From a virus, in the IMG/VR virus record IMGVR_UViG_3300021067_000013, positions 1-39,062 of that record: DNA of 39,062 nt, one strand, 5' to 3'. Shown in pieces: positions 38,143 through 39,062 of the stretch (the stretch's first letter is position 1; each line of letters starts with the position of its first letter). The notes beneath the pieces were generated by a model, which was given only the letters and a program-made list of their open reading frames with translations, had not been told where the DNA came from and ran no database searches. The position numbers and the translations under genes were made by a program.

Positions 38143-38574
38143 ATGGTGCGCGTGCTGGTCGCTGCCGGCACGGTGCTCAGCGCCGGCATCAGCGCGGCCA
38201 GCGCAGCCGAAGCGGCGTCCCCCTGGGTTCCTCTGGGCCTGGGGGGAACCGCCGCGCTCGGCCTGGTGTACCTGTTCCGCAAGGTGCAGCGCGACATCAT
38301 CGGCGAGCAGGACCGACGCTATGAGAACAGCCAGCGCGACCTGCGCGAAGCCCGACGCGACGCGCTGCGCGCACGCAAGCGTGCCGAGCACGCCGAGATA
38401 GGGCACCGCCGCTGCGAAGCCGAAATGCGCGGACTCAAGAGCGCGCTGCGCATACGCAACCTGCTCCCCCTCGAGCTGGTCCTCGAGGACGAAATCGAGA
38501 CGGCGCCCTACGTCGAACCCAGCGACGCCGAGCTGGACCGCGAGCTCGGCTACAGCGAAGAAGGTGACCAATGA
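38143..38574 (+). CDS. Membrane-anchored coiled-coil protein of lysis region
   Basis: 143 residues from ATG 38143; a GTG at 38128 is also possible and neither has a ribosome site. The N-terminus looks like a signal sequence (VLVAAGTVLSAGISAASAAEAA), followed by a membrane helix (WVPLGLGGTAALGLVYLF) and a long charged coiled coil (KVQRDIIGEQDRRYENSQRDLREARRDALRARKRAEHAE). This topology is common in phage lysis regions (second holin or spanin-like partner). Not certain. Confidence 0.7.
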   Translation: MVRVLVAAGTVLSAGISAASAAEAASPWVPLGLGGTAALGLVYLFRKVQRDIIGEQDRRYENSQRDLREARRDALRARKRAEHAEIGHRRCEAEMRGLKSALRIRNLLPLELVLEDEIETAPYVEPSDAELDRELGYSEEGDQ

Positions 38575-38957
38575 GACGCAGATACCTCGCCGGCATCCTC
38601 GTCTGCATCGTGGTGCTGATCGTCGCGACCGCGATGAGCACCGCCGCCTACTTCGGGGCGCGCGACGCGAAGGAGCGCAACAGCGACGAACGCGCCGACC
38701 GCATCATCGACAGCTGCAGACGCACCAACGACACCAACCGTGGCGTCCTCGCGTTCATCGCAGCGACGCTGGACACCAAGCCGCTGCACGCCATCCCGAG
38801 CGGAAACAGCGACGTCGACCACGTCATCGCCGCCATCATCGAGCAGGTCAACGCCAACCAGGAGACGCGCAACGAGGTCATCGCCGACGCGCAACGGCAC
38901 TACTTCCCGCTGCGCAACTGCACGACCGGCGCGCTGCTCCCGCCGCCGGCGACCTGA
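38571..38957 (+). CDS. Single-pass membrane protein of lysis region
   Basis: 128 residues, overlapping the previous gene by 4 bases, with GAAGG upstream. One N-terminal membrane helix (YLAGILVCIVVLIVATAMSTAAYFG) and an extracytoplasmic helical domain with two cysteines (CRRTNDTNRGVLAFIAATL, HYFPLRNC). Probably an antiholin or lysis accessory, unproven. Confidence 0.72.
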   Translation: MRRRYLAGILVCIVVLIVATAMSTAAYFGARDAKERNSDERADRIIDSCRRTNDTNRGVLAFIAATLDTKPLHAIPSGNSDVDHVIAAIIEQVNANQETRNEVIADAQRHYFPLRNCTTGALLPPPAT

Positions 38958-38983
38958 GGCACCGACAGAAGGAAGGCCGCGAG

Positions 38984-39062
38984 ATGGCTGAGCGAGCGAA
39001 GAAGACACCGACGAAGAAGCCGGCCAGCTCGAGGCGCCGGCGCTGGGGCGTCGAGGACGGCA
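38984..39062 (+). CDS. N-terminal part of end-spanning gene
   Basis: ATG 38984 with GGAAGG 8 bases upstream. The frame is open to the end of the window and continues at base 1 of the window after removing the ten repeated bases. The 23 unique codons encode a basic, Lys/Arg-rich N-terminus. See the entry at 1-210 for the rest of the protein. Confidence 0.82.
   Translation, partial: MAERAKKTPTKKPASSRRRRWGVEDG
39053..39062. repeat. Terminal direct repeat, right copy
   Basis: GAGGACGGCA, identical to bases 1-10. See the left copy. The unique genome length is therefore 39,052 if the ends are joined. Confidence 0.85.

Noticed and set aside
1-39062. CRISPR arrays, insertion sequences, ribosomal RNA, serine integrase, DNA polymerase or primase
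   Set aside because: None has any supporting pattern. The only dense short repeat (13.6-13.8 kb) lacks spacers and is of iteron type.

Overview
This window looks like the complete genome of a temperate, siphovirus-type (long non-contractile tail) phage of a high-GC Gram-positive host, most likely an actinomycete. The evidence is the very high GC with C/G-ending codons, many GTG starts, a long chain of ATGA/GTGA-coupled genes, a P27-type small terminase, a phiC31 gp3-like protein, a DUF1906-type putative lysin, and extended TAnnnT -10 elements with one apparently leaderless gene. The host genus cannot be read from the sequence. The last 10 bases repeat the first 10, and one gene (start at 38984, stop at 210) reads in frame across the joined ends. 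The molecule is therefore probably circular or circularly permuted, with 39,052 unique bases.

Layout. (1) 0.3-2.0 kb, leftward: a lysogeny cassette of an XRE repressor, a tyrosine integrase and a small PH-like unknown. The attachment site, the 3' half of a tRNA gene, lies inside the 3' end of the repressor gene. (2) 2.03-2.19 kb: a divergent genetic switch with facing promoters and repeated TTGCCG/CGGCAA operator-like elements. (3) 2.2-13.6 kb, rightward: early genes, nearly all overlapping by 4 bp. They include an excisionase/MerR-like protein, a Cas4/RecB-like exonuclease followed directly by a phiC31 gp3-like protein, a RuvC-like resolvase, a DnaB/RepA-like helicase-ATPase, a MazG-like pyrophosphohydrolase and many small unknowns. 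No DNA polymerase or primase is seen, so replication must lean on the host. (4) 13.6-13.8 kb: a dense array of eleven GTGCCCC elements, a candidate origin or control region. (5) 13.9-18.1 kb: a zinc-ribbon protein, an HNH nuclease and three fibre or surface-type genes. (6) 18.1-30.4 kb: terminase, HK97 portal, protease and capsid, a free-standing HNH homing endonuclease, connectors, tail tube and tape measure. (7) 30.4-36.6 kb: three large minor tail proteins with laminin-G and carbohydrate-binding-like modules. (8) 36.7-39.06 kb and on to 210: the lysis region, ending at a bidirectional terminator.

The most interesting point is the lysogeny switch. The gene order, the attP inside the repressor's 3' end, and the repressor's last residues (ending VAA, ssrA-like) lying just outside the tRNA-derived core all match the integration-dependent immunity design known from mycobacteriophages BPs, Brujita and Charlie. 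Integration would replace the tail of the repressor, presumably turning an unstable viral form into a stable prophage form. Other points of interest are the repeat array, a gp3-type recombination directionality factor homologue in a phage with no serine integrase, an in-frame amber codon splitting a small gene, and the homing endonuclease behind the capsid gene.
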